6,639 nucleotides of DNA from an uncultured Anaerocolumna sp. (GTDB lineage Bacteria; Bacillota; Clostridia; Lachnospirales; Lachnospiraceae), in assembly GCA_937901695.1 (NCBI GenBank), contig CALDJN010000090.1, positions 1 to 6,639 on the forward strand, given 5' to 3'. Of this stretch, positions 5,809 through 6,639 are shown one piece after another; the first letter of the stretch is position 1; each line of letters starts with the position of its first letter. The position numbers were made by a program, and so were the translations under genes. The notes under the pieces are model-generated. The model ran no database searches, was not told the origin of the DNA, and saw only the letters and a program-made list of their open reading frames with translations.

Positions 5809-6639
5809 TTATTTTGTCAAAAGCATCATGATTTCATTACTTCTTGAAATAAACTTAGTCATTGCCTCTGCCTCTAGTGGTTTATTACTTATCATTGCCA
5901 AGTCATACAACTGCTCACAAATCATTGGAATGTTTTCACTGTCTGCATTTTCAAAAATGTACTGTACCAACTTATTGTTTGCATTTAATACCAGAGTTTC
6001 ATCATTTCCAAACATGTTAGGGTCCATTCCATACATGTTATACATTCTCATCATTTCCTTCATTCTTCTTCCTTCTTCAGAAAGAGTTATCATAGAGGAA
6101 ACTTTGTCATTCTTAAGTTTCATGACTTTAACTTCTAGTTTATCTTTGTTTAAAACCTTTCGGAATAACTCGGATAGCTTATCATTTTGAGCTTTTAAAG
6201 CCTCTTCATTGTTATCCTCTTTAAAACTATCAGTAATATCAGCATCAATTCTTTGGAAATGATATGTCTTTTCATGTTGCTCTAATTGAGTGATAAATGG
6301 CTGGTCAATATTATGAGTTAAGATAAGAGCATCAATGCCTTCTTCTTTAAACATGTTAATGTACTGGCTCTGTTGTTGTTCATTGGTAACATAATAAATG
6401 GTATTCTTTTCTTCATCCTTCTTATCAGATGTATCTTCCTTGCCACTATCATTAGTAGAAGATTCCTCGGCTTTTTCTTGAGCTTTATCAGTTGCTGAAG
6501 GTTCTTCTGCTTTTTCCTGAGTCTTGTCTGTTGCAGCAGATTCTTCTGCTTTTTCCTGCGCTTTATCTATTGCTGCAGATTCCCCTGCTTTTTCCTGAGT
6601 TTTATCAGTTGCTGAAGGTCCTTCTGCTTTTTCCTGCGC
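5809..6639 (-). CDS. htpG: Molecular chaperone HtpG (bacterial Hsp90), 3' part, with an internal 13-residue tandem repeat
   Basis: HtpG is a cytoplasmic, ATP-dependent dimeric chaperone. Only the last 276 residues are in the window; the frame stays open to the edge, so the N-terminal ATPase domain and much of the middle domain lie beyond it. Residues 1-64 of the visible part are five near-identical 13-residue charged repeats (type KAQEKAEESAATD). A Lys/Asp/Glu-rich link follows to about residue 79. The family sequence resumes at TIYYVTNEQQQSQYIN (80-95), FKEEGIDAL and ITDSFKED, and ends with the C-terminal dimerisation region (methionine-rich MMRMYNMYGMDPNMFG, then an acidic helical tail). 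The repeats interrupt the middle domain ahead of the conserved IYYVT strand and are probably a disordered surface loop. The identification rests on recognising the C-terminal half. An internal Met at 6354 is not a real start. Confidence 0.88.
   Translation of the reverse strand, partial: AQEKAEGPSATDKTQEKAGESAAIDKAQEKAEESAATDKTQEKAEEPSATDKAQEKAEESSTNDSGKEDTSDKKDEEKNTIYYVTNEQQQSQYINMFKEEGIDALILTHNIDQPFITQLEQHEKTYHFQRIDADITDSFKEDNNEEALKAQNDKLSELFRKVLNKDKLEVKVMKLKNDKVSSMITLSEEGRRMKEMMRMYNMYGMDPNMFGNDETLVLNANNKLVQYIFENADSENIPMICEQLYDLAMISNKPLEAEAMTKFISRSNEIMMLLTK
6448..6639 (-). repeat. 39-bp tandem repeat coding for 13-residue units in htpG
   Basis: Four complete units (6565-6603, 6526-6564, 6487-6525, 6448-6486) and most of a fifth (6604-6639) run in frame. 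Units alternate KAQEK and KTQEK at their start, and AEESAATD and AEEPSATD types at their end. The array continues past the window edge. The last unit toward the 3' end is the most diverged (ESSTND). Confidence 0.92.

Noticed and set aside
5828..6190. A 120-codon plus-strand frame opposite htpG
   Set aside because: It is antisense to the conserved HtpG C-terminal region; its hydrophobic look comes from complementing charged codons.

Overview
The window is AT-rich DNA from a low-GC Firmicute (Bacillota). It is most likely a spore-forming member of class Clostridia close to Lachnospiraceae. This placement is an inference from gene content: a Csp-type subtilase, a DegV protein of the variant common in Clostridia, an HtpG whose C-terminal part resembles the Lachnospiraceae form, and tRNA genes without encoded CCA. 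No 16S or other marker gene is present.

Layout from left to right. Positions 1-140 hold the right part of a palindromic, MITE-like repeat cut by the window edge. A good sigma-A promoter (182-210) then drives a tandem tRNA-Pro(CGG) / tRNA-Thr(CGT) pair (263-446). The pair is followed by a 26-bp imperfect hairpin (473-534) that probably terminates it. On the minus strand that hairpin abuts the truncated remnant of a degV-family gene (502-687). Diverging to the right is a two-gene ABC transporter operon: a NitT/TauT-type ATPase (957-1730) and its overlapping permease (1717-2547), with no substrate-binding protein in view. A second, complete copy of the palindromic repeat (about 2571-2783), built around a perfect 48-bp inverted repeat, fills the gap to the convergent minus-strand genes.

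The right-hand 3.8 kb is all minus strand. Read in the direction of transcription it contains the 3' part of htpG (6639 to 5809), a terminator-like hairpin (5692-5737), a complete degV-family gene (5453 to 4617) and a subtilisin-like gene (4501 to 2792). The subtilase has the domain plan of the clostridial Csp germination proteases. It keeps the catalytic Asp and His and the oxyanion Asn but has Gly where the nucleophilic Ser belongs, so it looks like a pseudoprotease.

The genes do not form one pathway. The ABC pair is an importer core, DegV proteins bind fatty acids, HtpG is a chaperone, and the Csp-like protein may be a non-catalytic sensor or scaffold. The most interesting points are the Ser-to-Gly pseudoprotease, the two copies of the palindromic repeat with different hairpin interiors and tandem units, a 13-residue tandem repeat inside HtpG, and the hairpin sitting at the break of the degV remnant. 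I see no CRISPR array, transposase, phage gene or defence island.
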